This document shows positions 8,204-17,173 of a DNA stretch of 64,000 nucleotides, piece after piece (position 1 is the stretch's first letter; every line of letters begins with the position of its first letter). Source of the stretch: Bradyrhizobium ontarionense (GTDB taxonomy: Bacteria; Pseudomonadota; Alphaproteobacteria; Rhizobiales; Xanthobacteraceae); NCBI RefSeq assembly GCF_021088345.1, contig NZ_CP088156.1, forward strand, positions 4,650,001-4,714,000. The letters run 5' to 3'. The notes below the pieces were generated by a model. The model made no database searches, was not told the origin of the DNA, and saw only the letters and a list, made by a program, of their open reading frames with translations. The position numbers and the translations under genes are program-made.

Positions 8204-10843
8204 ATGGGGATGAAATTGCAGGTCGGACAGGGCATCGAAACGTTGCGTGAAGTGGGCACGCGTTGCAGCCGGTTTCGCTATGAGAGCAGCGTCTCGGCGC
8301 TTGCCCTCGGACTTGCGGTCCTGGCGCTGGGGACCGGAGCAGCCAGCGCCGACTGCACGCCGGCCGCCGCCGACAGCGTGACCGCGACCTGCTCCGGCAC
8401 CACGACCAACCAGGGCGCGGGCGCGCCCGGGACGAGCGGCAGCACTTATGGCTACGGCACCGGCGTCGAGACGGCGGTCACCGTCAACGTCGCGACCGGA
8501 GCCACGGTCAGCGGCGTGAATGCCGGCCTCAACCTGCACGACGGCAGCATCTTCAATTCCGGAACGATCACCGGCACGACCTTCGAAGGCATTCAGGGCT
8601 TCAATCTGGCCATCGTCAATGCGGCCGGCGCCACGATCACGGGACACAACAACGGCATCGATGGCTTCACGGCCTTCGTCATCGTCAATTCCGGCACCAT
8701 CTCCGGGTCGTCCGCCATCATCAGTCCGTTCGGCTCCGGCATCATCACCAACAATGCCGGCGGCCTCATCACCGGGACCAACGGCGGAATCGCCGGCGGC
8801 CACGGCACCCAGGCGATCTACAATGCGGGCACCATCAGCGGCGGCTCGGTGGGTGTTTCCGTCGACAATGGCTCGCTGGTCTACAACACCGGCACCATCA
8901 GCGGCGGGATCTTCAGCATCGCAATCACCGGCTCCTCGATCGTCAATGCCGGCACCATCAACGGTGTCGTCAGCCTGACCGGTGCCACCAATACGTTGAC
9001 TCTGCTGCCGGGCTCGGTGATCAACGGCAATGTGGCGGGAAGCCCGAACAATATTTTGCAGCTCGGTGGCAGCGGCACCGCGACGTTCGATATCTCACAG
9101 CTCGGTTACACCGCGCAGTACCGCGCCTTCTCCACCTTCAACAAGATCGACAACTCGGCCTGGACCCTGACCGGCACCAGCACGTACAGCGGCGACGTCA
9201 ACGTCAACGGCGGCAATCTGCGGATCGACGGCAATCTTGCTTCCGCCGCCAGCACGACCGTGAACGCGAGCGGCACCCTGAGCGGCATCGGCACGGTCGG
9301 CCGGACGACGGTCGCGAGCGGCGGCATCCTGGCGCCCGGCAGCGGCGTCGCCGGCACCTCGCTCAACGTCTCCGGCAATCTCGCCTTCCAGTCGGGAGCG
9401 ATCTACCTGGTGCAGGTCTCACCCACGGCCGCGTCCACGACCAATGTCAGCGGCACCGTGACGCTCGGCGGCGCGACCGTGAACGTCGCCTTCGCGCCGG
9501 GCGACTACGTCGCGAAATCCTACACCATCCTCACCGCGACCGGCGGCGTCTCCGGCAGTTTCGCGTCGACCGTCGCTGCAAACTCGACCACGCTGACGCG
9601 GTCGCTCAGCTATGACGCCAACAACGTCTATCTGAACGTCGCACTGGGCTATAGCGGCCTTGCCGGTCTGAGCGGCAATCAGGGCGCCGTCGGCAATGCC
9701 CTGACCCATGCCTTCAACGCCGGCGGCGGCATTCCCGCGGTCTATGCGTCACTGACGCCGTCCGGCCTCACGCAGGCCTCCGGCCAGCTCGGCGCGTCGA
9801 CGCAGCAGACGACGTTCGGCGCGATGGGGCAGTTCATGGGCCTGTTGACCGATCCGGCGCAGCGCAGCGCGACGAGTTCTCCGGGCGGCACGACGGGCTA
9901 TGCCGAGGAGGACGATCGCGCCAGCGCCTATGCCGCGCGCCGGCGCAGCGATGCCTTCGCGATGGTCACCAAGGCGCCGGCCGCAGCATTCGCTTCGCGC
10001 TGGAGCGTGTGGGCCGCCGGCTTCGGCGGTTCGCAGACGACGGACGGCAATGCCGTAGCCGGCTCGACCAACACGGCGAGCAGCCTCTACGGGACCGCCG
10101 TCGGCGCCGACTATCTGATCTCGCCGAACACGCAGGCTGGCTTTGCGCTGGCCGGCGGCGGCACCAACTTCAGCGTCACCGGACAGGGATGGGGTCGCTC
10201 CGACCTGTTCCAGGCCGGCGCCTATCTGCGCCACGTGCAAGGCCCGGCCTACGTCTCGGCTGCCCTCGCCTATGGGTGGCAGAACGTCACGACCGACCGC
10301 ATCGTCACCATCGCCGGCACCGATCATCTGAGCGCCGCGTTCAACGCCAACGCCTATTCCGGCCGCATCGAGGGCGGCACCCGCTTCGTCGCACCGTGGA
10401 TCGGCGGCATCGGCCTCACGCCGTACGCGGCGGCCCAGGTGACCGCCTTCGATCTGCCGGCCTATACGGAGCACGCCGTCGCGGGCGGCGGCGCCTTCGC
10501 GCTGGCCTATGCAGCGAGGACGTCGACCGACACGCGCACCGAGCTCGGCCTGCGCAGTGACAAGTCGTTCGCCATGCAGGACGCCGTGCTGACCTTGCGC
10601 GGCCGCGTGGCCTGGGCGCATGACTTCAACCCGAACCGTGCCGTCGCCGCGACTTTCCAGGCTTTGCCGGCGGCGAGCTTCGTCGTCAACGGCGCGGCGC
10701 AGGCCAGCGATTCGGCGCTCACCACCGCCTCCGCCGAGATGAAATGGACCAATGGCTGGTCGGCGGCTGCGACCTTCGAGGGCGAGTTCTCGAACGTCAC
10801 GCGCTCCTACGCCGGCAAGGGCGTCGTGCGTTACGCTTGGTGA
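8204..10843 (+). CDS. Autotransporter (type Va) with beta-helical passenger
   Basis: This is an 879-residue secreted outer-membrane protein. The start at 8204 (MGMKLQVG) is preferred over the longer frame from 8006 because it gives an extended signal peptide (about 1-46) ending in LALGTGAASA. The passenger (about 47-600) is rich in Gly, Asn, Ser and Thr and repeats short rungs such as 'NAGTISGG' and 'NSGTISG', typical of a right-handed beta-helix. A passenger-associated transport repeat is visible in NVNGGNLRIDGNL followed by GTLSGIGTVG and GGILAPGSG. The last 280 residues form the autotransporter beta-barrel, beginning around WSVWAAGFGG and ending in the aromatic VVRYAW. The gene is monocistronic. 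Its probable role is adhesion or a surface-exposed structure; the receptor is unknown. Confidence 0.9.
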   Translation: MGMKLQVGQGIETLREVGTRCSRFRYESSVSALALGLAVLALGTGAASADCTPAAADSVTATCSGTTTNQGAGAPGTSGSTYGYGTGVETAVTVNVATGATVSGVNAGLNLHDGSIFNSGTITGTTFEGIQGFNLAIVNAAGATITGHNNGIDGFTAFVIVNSGTISGSSAIISPFGSGIITNNAGGLITGTNGGIAGGHGTQAIYNAGTISGGSVGVSVDNGSLVYNTGTISGGIFSIAITGSSIVNAGTINGVVSLTGATNTLTLLPGSVINGNVAGSPNNILQLGGSGTATFDISQLGYTAQYRAFSTFNKIDNSAWTLTGTSTYSGDVNVNGGNLRIDGNLASAASTTVNASGTLSGIGTVGRTTVASGGILAPGSGVAGTSLNVSGNLAFQSGAIYLVQVSPTAASTTNVSGTVTLGGATVNVAFAPGDYVAKSYTILTATGGVSGSFASTVAANSTTLTRSLSYDANNVYLNVALGYSGLAGLSGNQGAVGNALTHAFNAGGGIPAVYASLTPSGLTQASGQLGASTQQTTFGAMGQFMGLLTDPAQRSATSSPGGTTGYAEEDDRASAYAARRRSDAFAMVTKAPAAAFASRWSVWAAGFGGSQTTDGNAVAGSTNTASSLYGTAVGADYLISPNTQAGFALAGGGTNFSVTGQGWGRSDLFQAGAYLRHVQGPAYVSAALAYGWQNVTTDRIVTIAGTDHLSAAFNANAYSGRIEGGTRFVAPWIGGIGLTPYAAAQVTAFDLPAYTEHAVAGGGAFALAYAARTSTDTRTELGLRSDKSFAMQDAVLTLRGRVAWAHDFNPNRAVAATFQALPAASFVVNGAAQASDSALTTASAEMKWTNGWSAAATFEGEFSNVTRSYAGKGVVRYAW

Positions 10844-10892
10844 ACTCCGGCGCCAAATGAGAGGTTCGTGGGAATTCCCCGCCGCACGAAAG

Positions 10893-11018
10893 CTCATCAT
10901 GCGCGTCATGAACGACGCAGGACAGCGCCCGCGGCGCGGCATTGGGCATTCGACCAGGCTCGTCGGGCGGCCTTCCGACTGGCTGGCGAGCCGGGCCTTC
11001 AGCGATGCTGCCGTCCCG
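10893..11018 (+). pseudogene. draT 5'-end fragment (duplicate of the true draT start)
   Basis: This stretch is a diverged copy of the first 40 codons of draT at 15407-15526. Translated from the ATG at 10899 it shares MNDAGQRPRRGIGHST, then LVGRPS and WLAS, with the intact gene (about 35 of 40 residues the same by eye). Homology stops abruptly near 11018, where draT continues into LHIWGVVEMN but this copy does not. No other part of draT follows. It lies directly behind the autotransporter gene. It is either the remnant of an old draT duplication/rearrangement or a mobile short repeat that also forms the draT leader. Confidence 0.7.
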
Positions 11019-11167
11019 ACGCGCTTGGCGCCACCGTCGGGTTGCTGCGGAGCGCCGGGCGGCAGGCTGCGCCGATCGCGGCCGATCTGCGAGAGCGCTA
11101 CGAATCCCTGAACTCATTGTGCGCGAGGCATCGTGCGCGCGCGTGCGCCACGGATGGCGCGGCAGGC

Positions 11168-11881
11168 CTAATTCCGCGCATCGCCCGGCTGTTGCCTGCC
11201 ATCGGCAGTCCCGCGCCTGCGGTAGGAGATGCGCGCCTGCTTCATCGTCACGGCGTCGATCGTGTGATCGACGCAAATGTCGTCGGAGCGGATGACGCCG
11301 GCGACTGCCAGGTCGACGATCTCGCCATCGATCCGCATCGCACGCCGTCCTTCGACGGCCAGACTGCCGTTCAGCAAGACCTTCGTGACCACGGCGGCAA
11401 CGCTCATCCTCACTGCGTCCCGCCGGGGCGCCGTTGTCTTGTCGCCGCTCGCACTCGGCGGCGACCCTCGCCGCAATTGCTCGGCAGCGGAAGGCTCGCC
11501 CTTGGCTGCGACCCGATCTGTGGTGCCGTCGCTCTCCGTCTGCACAGTTCTATCGGACGCGCGCGCTTCATCGGCCAAGCTGACCACGACCGTCACGATG
11601 TCGCCGATCTCCGCCGCACGCGGCTTGACGGCGCCCTGCGCTTCACTTCGCACCAGTCGCCTTGGATGATGCACAAGCGTGGGAGCCATCGGTGAGGGCG
11701 GCTGAGACGGCTCCGGCTGGGGCGTCGGGTCGTCCGCCGGCAAAGGCGGCGGAGCCGACAGCGACGGACTGTCGAGCGGTCCGCAGCCGGTCGTGACCCC
11801 GAGGACCGCGGCGGCCACAAGGGTTCGTGCGATGCTGTCGAGTGTCACGAAGAGCTTTCGAGAACGGTGAGGTTGGTGCAA
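11168..11881 (-). CDS. FlgH-like flagellar L-ring lipoprotein, orphan
   Basis: This is a 237-residue predicted lipoprotein. The N-terminus has a hydrophobic signal and a lipobox GVTTGC with the cysteine near residue 33, followed by a Pro/Ser-rich spacer. The core has the FlgH signature: 'EIGDIVTVVVSLADEARASDRT', then MSVAAVVTKVLLNGSLAVEG, then GEIVDLAVAGVIRSDDI and finally 'ARISYRRRGTADGRQQPGD', which is the usual FlgH ending with 'ISYGGRGxxxxxQQP' slightly altered. FlgH forms the outer-membrane L ring of the flagellar rod. No other flagellar genes are near, so it could be a decayed or spare copy. The start is TTG at 11881; GTG at 11848, closer to the hydrophobic segment, is an alternative. 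Confidence 0.7.
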   Translation of the reverse strand: MHQPHRSRKLFVTLDSIARTLVAAAVLGVTTGCGPLDSPSLSAPPPLPADDPTPQPEPSQPPSPMAPTLVHHPRRLVRSEAQGAVKPRAAEIGDIVTVVVSLADEARASDRTVQTESDGTTDRVAAKGEPSAAEQLRRGSPPSASGDKTTAPRRDAVRMSVAAVVTKVLLNGSLAVEGRRAMRIDGEIVDLAVAGVIRSDDICVDHTIDAVTMKQARISYRRRGTADGRQQPGDARN

Positions 11882-12043
11882 TGCGCTTCGGCCAACATTC
11901 CGTCAGATCCATGCGATCGACGACGCCGCCAGCTTGATCACGATCGGCTGCTTGTCTGGTCCGCCGCGAAACCAACCGGGCAGCAGCAGCAGATGAAACC
12001 TCTCGGCCGGGAGATCAACAGCGGCCGGCGATGGCGAAGACGG

Positions 12044-12070
12044 CAAGACCCCGCTGCTGCGGGGCCTTTT
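12044..12070. terminator. Hairpin terminator, near-perfect 10-bp stem
   Basis: A near-perfect 10-bp stem (AAGACCCCGC / GCGGGGCCTT, tetraloop TGCT) is followed on the plus strand by TTTTC. On the minus strand the same stem pairs with one G-T wobble. It sits just downstream of the minus-strand gene at 12094-12423 and most likely ends that transcript. Confidence 0.6.
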
Positions 12071-12093
12071 CACGCGGTCCATGCTGTCGGCTT

Positions 12094-12423
12094 TCAATAG
12101 CCTTCCCAGGCACCGTCCGAATAGCCATCGCTGTAGCCGGACACATAGCCATGGCCATAGCCATAGCCGTGGTCATATCCGGCATCGTAGTCGTCGACGT
12201 AGCGACGGCGATAGACGACCCGAGGCGGCGGATAATCGTCATAGCTGTACACGTAGGTAGGGGCCCGGGCGGCCGCCGCAGACCCCAGCAGGGCACCGAT
12301 CGCCAGTCCCCCGACCACGCCGGCCGCGACAGCCGCGCCGCGATTGCCACCGGCGCTGGCCGGCGTCGCCGTCGTGCTTGCCGTCGCCAATGCCACGACG
12401 AGAAGCGCACAAATCTGCTTCAT
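12094..12423 (-). CDS. Small secreted glycine/tyrosine-rich protein
   Basis: This is a 109-residue protein with a clear Sec signal peptide (MKQICALLVVALATASTTATPASA). A short glycine-zipper hydrophobic segment follows (AAVAAGVVGGLAIGALLG). The tail is rich in Tyr, Asp and Gly, with near-repeats 'YDHGYGYGHGYVSGYSDGYSDG'-like in short pieces. Such small proteins are common in Bradyrhizobium and are predicted to be periplasmic or outer-membrane associated; function is unknown. A strong ribosome binding site (AAGGAG) precedes the ATG at a spacing of about 7 bases. A hairpin terminator lies 25 bp beyond the stop. It is transcribed alone. Confidence 0.75.
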   Translation of the reverse strand: MKQICALLVVALATASTTATPASAGGNRGAAVAAGVVGGLAIGALLGSAAAARAPTYVYSYDDYPPPRVVYRRRYVDDYDAGYDHGYGYGHGYVSGYSDGYSDGAWEGY

Positions 12424-13268
12424 TCTGTTCTCCTTGACCGATCGCCCGAGGCGACTCCAGCCGCGAAACTGAGCCGCGCAGCTTACCGCATCATTACGAC
12501 GGGCCTGCCGACGCGACGGAGTGTCGGGATCATGAGGTCTCGCCGCGGCCGCACCTGTTACTAAGCGATAGCTAATAACGAGACCGACCGTGTAGATCGT
12601 GTTGTCGATGCGGGTTCGGAATCAGACATGGGCCCGGAGCGCTCGCCGCCATACGGGGGCTGCCCCCGATCGCTCCGGCCAGCGCGCCAACGCAGGCCGT
12701 TCGGGCATGTGGGACTGGGGTCACGATCCGAACGGCCTGCTCACTGGATGCTCACGACGTTCGAAGCCATGCGGCGCGCCAGCGCGAGATGGAGTATGCC
12801 GCAGTGGGCGGAGCCGATCTCAGGTTCAGCTTCCTGTCTGCGACGGCACTCCATTGTCCTGCCGGGCGAGGCCGCATCGAGATCCGGCGAGCGATCGCTC
12901 CCGGTTCACGCGGTCGATAGGGCGAATGACACGACTTCGATCGTAAGGACACGCACAAGGTGGCGACCTCGCCTTACAACAGCATTACGTCATCAGGCCG
13001 ATGCGCGCGGATCGTGGTCCGTTTGACGGTGGTCATCAAAGCGAGTCGCTGTGAGCCGGAGCCCGTGCGCGTCGGCTTCCGGTAACGATCGAAGCGCAAA
13101 CGGCCGGCCGTCTCTCCCATGGAGATCCGGGAAAATTCGAACGAAGACCATGCTGATTTGCCCAGGCCTGCCACGACAGTCGGCAGCAACCCTGGGGCCG
13201 ATGCAAGCGGTCTTCTCTTCCGGCTTGGCAGTGGCGGGACGAGCGCACGATGGACAAGGAGTCATCCC
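12424..13268. other. 845-bp gap without a supportable gene
   Basis: Between the divergent small genes I find only open frames of low-complexity Arg/Pro composition without start context or family features. One short frame on the plus strand around 12780-12900 encodes a less biased peptide (around 'GGADLRFSFLSATAL'), but it has no plausible start and is left unannotated. The final 25 bp contain the ribosome binding site of the next gene. Confidence 0.4.
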
Positions 13269-13748
13269 ATGAGAACCAAGCGCCTCTTTCACGTCGCGGC
13301 ACTGCTGATTTTCATCGGCCTTGCCGAAAAGGCCGCGGCGGCTGAAGTCGCGGGCTATTCCGGCGTCAACTTGAACGTTCGGTCCGGACCGAACGTGCGA
13401 TTCGCGGCCGTCGGCCTCCTCGGAGCCGGCACATCGCTGACGATCCACGGCTGTCTCGCGGGCTACACCTGGTGCGACATCAGCGCCTCGGGACTTCGCG
13501 GCTGGGCGTCAGGCGCGCACATTCAATTCGAATATGAGACCCGTCGCGTCTATGTTCCGGCTTATGCGCCGCGCGTGGAGATGCCGATCCTCACCTCCCA
13601 CATCGACAGCTATTGGCACGACTACTATCGCGATCGTCCATTCTACGACGAACTGCCGCGCTGGCTCGACTCCCACTGGGAGGACGACAATTCGCCGCCC
13701 GGCTGGCGTGACAATTGGGACGATGACTATTCCGGTCACGAATATTGA
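13269..13748 (+). CDS. Secreted SH3-domain protein
   Basis: This is a 159-residue exported protein. The signal peptide is about residues 1-24 (MRTKRLFHVAALLIFIGLAE...AAAAE). A bacterial SH3 (SH3_3) domain follows at about 27-80, with the family core VNLNVRSGPN, 'VGLLGAGTSLTIHGC' and WCDI...RGWASG. The C-terminal 75 residues are rich in Asp, Tyr, Trp and Pro and have no known fold. The frame is open back to 13119, but the ATG at 13269 is preceded by AAGGAG and begins the signal peptide. Bacterial SH3 proteins usually bind peptidoglycan or cell-surface ligands. It is a lone gene; the role is inferred only from the domain. Confidence 0.85.
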   Translation: MRTKRLFHVAALLIFIGLAEKAAAAEVAGYSGVNLNVRSGPNVRFAAVGLLGAGTSLTIHGCLAGYTWCDISASGLRGWASGAHIQFEYETRRVYVPAYAPRVEMPILTSHIDSYWHDYYRDRPFYDELPRWLDSHWEDDNSPPGWRDNWDDDYSGHEY

Positions 13749-13930
13749 ACGACTGCGCCATGCGTGAAAGCGCCTGCACGCGAGCGTCCGCCCTGCTGAC
13801 ACTGGTCCATCCGTCTCGGGCGAGACATGGCGCAAAATGGCACAAACCTGGGCCACGAGACCCATGACGGCCGCGTCCGGGGGAGCCATCAGCCCAGTGG
13901 AACCGGCGCGGTACTATGCTATAAGGGGCC

Positions 13931-14509
13931 GTGCACGATCTCCGGGAGCTTTCGGTGCAGCGCGCGCGGGTGAAGATCGATGTCGAGGCCAACGAGCCCG
14001 GCTGGACCCCCGCACGCGAAGAGCTGTGGCGGCGCATCGCCGCGCATGATTTCGAGCCCGACACGCCACTCAACTTCACACAGCGGCTGGCCCGCGACCA
14101 TGGCTGGAATCTCGACGAGACCCGCGCCGCCATCGAGGCCTACCGCCGCTTCTGCTTTCTCGCCATGGTCTCGCCGACGCCGGTCACGCCGAGCGAGGCG
14201 GTCGACGAGGTCTGGCATCAGCACCTGATCTATTCGCGCGACTATTGGACGGTCTGGTGTGGCGAGCGGCTGCAGGCGCCGCTGCATCACGATCCCACCC
14301 CGGGCGGTCCGGAGGCGCAGATGGTCTACCGCCGCCAATATGCCGAGACCCTGGCGCTACACGAACGCTTCTTCGGGCCGCCGAGCGCCGATCTGTGGCC
14401 CGCGACACATGTGCGCTTCGCCGGCCCGCGCTATCACGTCACCGACCGCAACCATTGCCTCATCATGCCGCGGCCCAGCGCATGGCTGCGCCGTCTGTTC
14501 AGGAGATGA
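13931..14509 (+). CDS. Glycine-rich-domain-like (GRDP/DUF1399-type) protein
   Basis: This is a 192-residue cytosolic protein of the glycine-rich domain-containing family. The diagnostic stretch is VDEVWHQHLIYSRDYW (about 96-111), matching the family pattern 'VD-x-x-W-H-x-H-x-x-x-x-x-x-Y'. A preceding helix (YRRFCFLAMVSP) also fits. The start is GTG at 13931 and no better in-frame start is seen. Downstream, its stop codon overlaps the AGGAG site of the TIGR04222-like gene, so the two are probably co-translated. This pairing of a GRDP protein with a TIGR04222-type membrane protein recurs in bacteria as far as I recall. The biochemical function is not established. Confidence 0.75.
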   Translation: MHDLRELSVQRARVKIDVEANEPGWTPAREELWRRIAAHDFEPDTPLNFTQRLARDHGWNLDETRAAIEAYRRFCFLAMVSPTPVTPSEAVDEVWHQHLIYSRDYWTVWCGERLQAPLHHDPTPGGPEAQMVYRRQYAETLALHERFFGPPSADLWPATHVRFAGPRYHVTDRNHCLIMPRPSAWLRRLFRR

Positions 14510-14513
14510 TCCC

Positions 14514-15332
14514 TTGCCGCTCAATCCATTCGACTGGACTGCCGGCCCGTTCCTGCTGCTGTATGTTGCGAGCGCAGCCCTGATCTTCTGGCTGGGCTTT
14601 CGAACGCGGCGGACCATCGGTCCTGCCGCATCGACCATCCATCCCTTGCGCGAGCTGGAGCTGGCGTATCTGGCCGGCGGCGAGCCTCGTCTGGGCGACG
14701 CCGTTCTGCTCGGCCTCGCATCGAAGAACGCCGCGACGTTCACGCCTCGCGATCACAGAATCACCGTGACCGATCAGGCGGCCCTGGCCACCCTGATCGA
14801 CAGACCACCGCGTCTCGGGCTGCACCCCGAGATGACGCGGCCGGAATTCCAGAAAGCGCTGGGGCCGCTGGTCGCTCGCATCCGGGACCGCTTGACGGCG
14901 ATCGGCTACTATCCGAGCAACGCCCAGATGACCGCCTTCCGCAGCTCGGTGCTGCCTTTCGTCGGCGCCCTCCTGCTGTTCGGGGCCATCAAGGCCGTGG
15001 TCGGCTCCGAGCGGCATCATCCGGTCGGATTCCTGCTCATCCTGCTCGCAGCGACCTGCTTTGCAGCCTACATTCTCGCAAAGCCGCCGACGCGGACGCG
15101 CGCCGGCAACGACGCCCTGCGCAACTACCAGGCGTCGCACACGCGCGCGGGCCGTGCTCCGCGCGAGCATGAATTGCTGCTGGCGGTGGCGCTGTCCGGC
15201 GCGGTGGTGCTGTCCGGCACCGCCTATGCTTCGGTGCTGGCAACCTCGAAAGCGCTCGGCAGCAGCGGCGACGGCGGCGGGGGTGGCTGCGGCGGGGGCG
15301 GTGGTGGCGGCGGATGCGGCGGCTGCAGCTGA
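14514..15332 (+). CDS. TIGR04222-type membrane protein
   Basis: This is a 272-residue membrane protein. TM segments are near residues 9-26 (PFLLLYVASAALIFWLGF), 146-160, 170-190 (VGFLLILLAATCFAAYILA) and 225-243. A cytosolic segment with 'LRELELAYLAGGEPR' followed by LGDAVLLGLA is the typical TIGR04222 opening. The C-terminus ends in a Gly/Cys tract (GGGGGCGGGGGGGGCGGCS), also typical of the family. A longer frame starts at 14259 within the preceding gene, but a TTG at 14514 has AGGAG eight bases upstream and gives the family N-terminus, so it is chosen. It belongs to the same transcription unit as the upstream GRDP gene. The function is unknown. Confidence 0.8.
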   Translation: MPLNPFDWTAGPFLLLYVASAALIFWLGFRTRRTIGPAASTIHPLRELELAYLAGGEPRLGDAVLLGLASKNAATFTPRDHRITVTDQAALATLIDRPPRLGLHPEMTRPEFQKALGPLVARIRDRLTAIGYYPSNAQMTAFRSSVLPFVGALLLFGAIKAVVGSERHHPVGFLLILLAATCFAAYILAKPPTRTRAGNDALRNYQASHTRAGRAPREHELLLAVALSGAVVLSGTAYASVLATSKALGSSGDGGGGGCGGGGGGGGCGGCS

Positions 15333-15406
15333 CCACGGCCATCGTGAACTCCCTCGTCGACGATCGTGGCAGCGAAGCCTTTCCCGCCGAAGCGCAACGC
15401 GGCATC

Positions 15407-16240
15407 ATGCACGTCATGAATGACGCAGGACAGCGCCCGCGGCGCGGCATCGGGCATTCGACCAACCTGGTGGGACGGCCCTCGGAGTGGCTGGCGAGCT
15501 GCGCCTTCAACGACGCCGCCGTTCCGCTGCACATCTGGGGCGTCGTCGAGATGAACCCCAGCCTGTTCACGATGCTGGCGCAGGCGGACGACCTCGCCGA
15601 GGCCGGCGAGGCGTTCTCCTCCTACATGATGGCGATGTTCGGCCTCGATCCGGAGCAGCACGCCGCGGCGTCGGCGGGCCAGCGGCGCTTCCGCTCGTCG
15701 TTCCTGCGGCTGATCCAGGGCTGGAGCTTCGACAGCAACGGCCCGGAAGGCGCCGTGCTGAAGGGCTGGGTGGAGAGCCGGTTCGGTCTCTGCCCCTCCT
15801 TCCACAAGGAGATCATCGAGCACGTGGCGAGCCGGGCCTGGACGACCTATGTCGAAGAAAAGATGTCGAGCCGCTTCCACAACAACGCGATCTGGGTGCA
15901 GCTTGATCTCTTGTTCGAGTTCTGCCAATGGGCCATCCGCCGCTTCGTCTGTCCCGGCGAGACGCATCTGACGCTCTACCGCGGCGTCAACGCATTCGAC
16001 GAGCATTGGATCGTGGACCGGACGGCGCGGCGCGAGGCGGTGATCCGGCTCAACAACCTCGTCTCGTTCTCGTCCGACCGCGACACCGCCGGCTGCTTCG
16101 GCGACACCATCCTCACCGCACGCATTCCCGTCAGCAAGATCCTGTTCTTCAACAGCCTGCTGTCCTCCCACGCGCTGAAGGGCGAGGGTGAATATCTGGT
16201 GATCGGAGGCGAATACCGGGTGAGCGTGGACTATGTGTGA
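15407..16240 (+). CDS. draT: NAD+--dinitrogen-reductase ADP-D-ribosyltransferase
   Basis: This is a 277-residue enzyme that inactivates nitrogenase Fe protein by ADP-ribosylation of an arginine when ammonium is added or energy falls. Family features include GHSTNLVGRPSEWLAS, then 'VPLHIWGVVEMNPSLF', 'WVESRFGLCPSFHKE', 'THLTLYRGVNAFDE' with the ART arginine-containing motif, and the C-terminal 'GEGEYLVIGGEYRVSVDYV' holding the expected catalytic glutamates. The frame is open back to 15314, inside the upstream gene; ATG at 15407 or 15416 is preferred, though no clear ribosome binding site is seen. draG follows 12 bp downstream. The first 40 codons are duplicated at 10.9 kb. Regulation is expected through PII proteins. 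Confidence 0.9.
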   Translation: MHVMNDAGQRPRRGIGHSTNLVGRPSEWLASCAFNDAAVPLHIWGVVEMNPSLFTMLAQADDLAEAGEAFSSYMMAMFGLDPEQHAAASAGQRRFRSSFLRLIQGWSFDSNGPEGAVLKGWVESRFGLCPSFHKEIIEHVASRAWTTYVEEKMSSRFHNNAIWVQLDLLFEFCQWAIRRFVCPGETHLTLYRGVNAFDEHWIVDRTARREAVIRLNNLVSFSSDRDTAGCFGDTILTARIPVSKILFFNSLLSSHALKGEGEYLVIGGEYRVSVDYV

Positions 16241-16252
16241 GAAAGCAGCAGC

Positions 16253-17140
16253 ATGACCGCGCCCGATGTCGAGGAGCGCGCGCTCGCGGCCTATCTGGGC
16301 CTTGCGATCGGCGATGCGCTCGGCGCCACCGTCGAGTTCATGACGACCGTCGAGATCGCCGCGCAATATGGCGTGCATCGTGAGATCGTCGGCGGCGGCT
16401 GGCTGAAGCTCGCACCGGGCGAGGTGACCGACGACACCGAGATGTCGCTGGCATTGGGGCGCTCGCTCATCCGCAGTGGCGGCTTCGATGCCCGCGACGT
16501 CTGCGAGGAGTTCGCGGCCTGGCTGAAGACCGGTCCGGCCGATGTCGGCAACACCTGCCGGCGCGGCATTCGCCGCTACGTCATGCATCGCACGGTCGAA
16601 GGCGCGTACGCAGAAGGGGACGCCGGCAACGGCGCCGCGATGCGCGTGCTTCCTGTGGCGCTGGCGACACTCGGTGCGCCCGACAGAGCGGAGACATGGA
16701 CGCTGGCGCAGGCCCGCGCTACCCATCATCATCCGTTGTCCGACGACGCCTGCCTCGCGCTGGTGCGCATGACGCACGGCCTGCTGCAGGGGACCGGCAA
16801 GGACGCCGTGCACAGCGAGGCCGAGGCTCTCGTCGGCAGGCACAAGGCGTTCCGCTTCGCGCCCTATCCCGGCCAGAGCTCGGCGTTCATCGTCGACACC
16901 ATGCAGACGGTGCTGCATCATTACCTCGCGACGGCCTCATTCGCAGAATGTCTCGTGCGGACCGTCAACCAGGGCGGCGACGCCGACACCACCGGCGCGC
17001 TCGCCGGCATGCTCGCGGGCGCCACCTACGGGCTCGATGCGATCCCTGCGCGCTGGCGCGACAGGCTCGACCGCGAGGTCACTGATGCCATCCGCGCGCA
17101 GGCGCCGCGCTTGCTGGCGATCGCGCGCGAGGACCGATGA
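16253..17140 (+). CDS. draG: ADP-ribosyl-[dinitrogen reductase] glycohydrolase
   Basis: This is a 295-residue manganese-dependent hydrolase that removes ADP-ribose from nitrogenase Fe protein and so reverses DraT. The two metal-binding segments of the ADP-ribosylglycohydrolase family are present: GEVTDDTEMSLALG near residue 59 and NQGGDADTTGALAGMLAGA near 240. The N-terminal AYLGLAIGDALGATVEFM is also typical. Length is normal for DraG. It lies 12 bp after draT and is certainly co-transcribed with it. The protein is known to be sequestered at the membrane by AmtB-GlnK in related bacteria; that control is knowledge of the family, not visible here. Confidence 0.93.
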   Translation: MTAPDVEERALAAYLGLAIGDALGATVEFMTTVEIAAQYGVHREIVGGGWLKLAPGEVTDDTEMSLALGRSLIRSGGFDARDVCEEFAAWLKTGPADVGNTCRRGIRRYVMHRTVEGAYAEGDAGNGAAMRVLPVALATLGAPDRAETWTLAQARATHHHPLSDDACLALVRMTHGLLQGTGKDAVHSEAEALVGRHKAFRFAPYPGQSSAFIVDTMQTVLHHYLATASFAECLVRTVNQGGDADTTGALAGMLAGATYGLDAIPARWRDRLDREVTDAIRAQAPRLLAIAREDR

Positions 17141-17173
17141 CGACTGGTTTGATCGCAATCACTGGAGCTGGGC

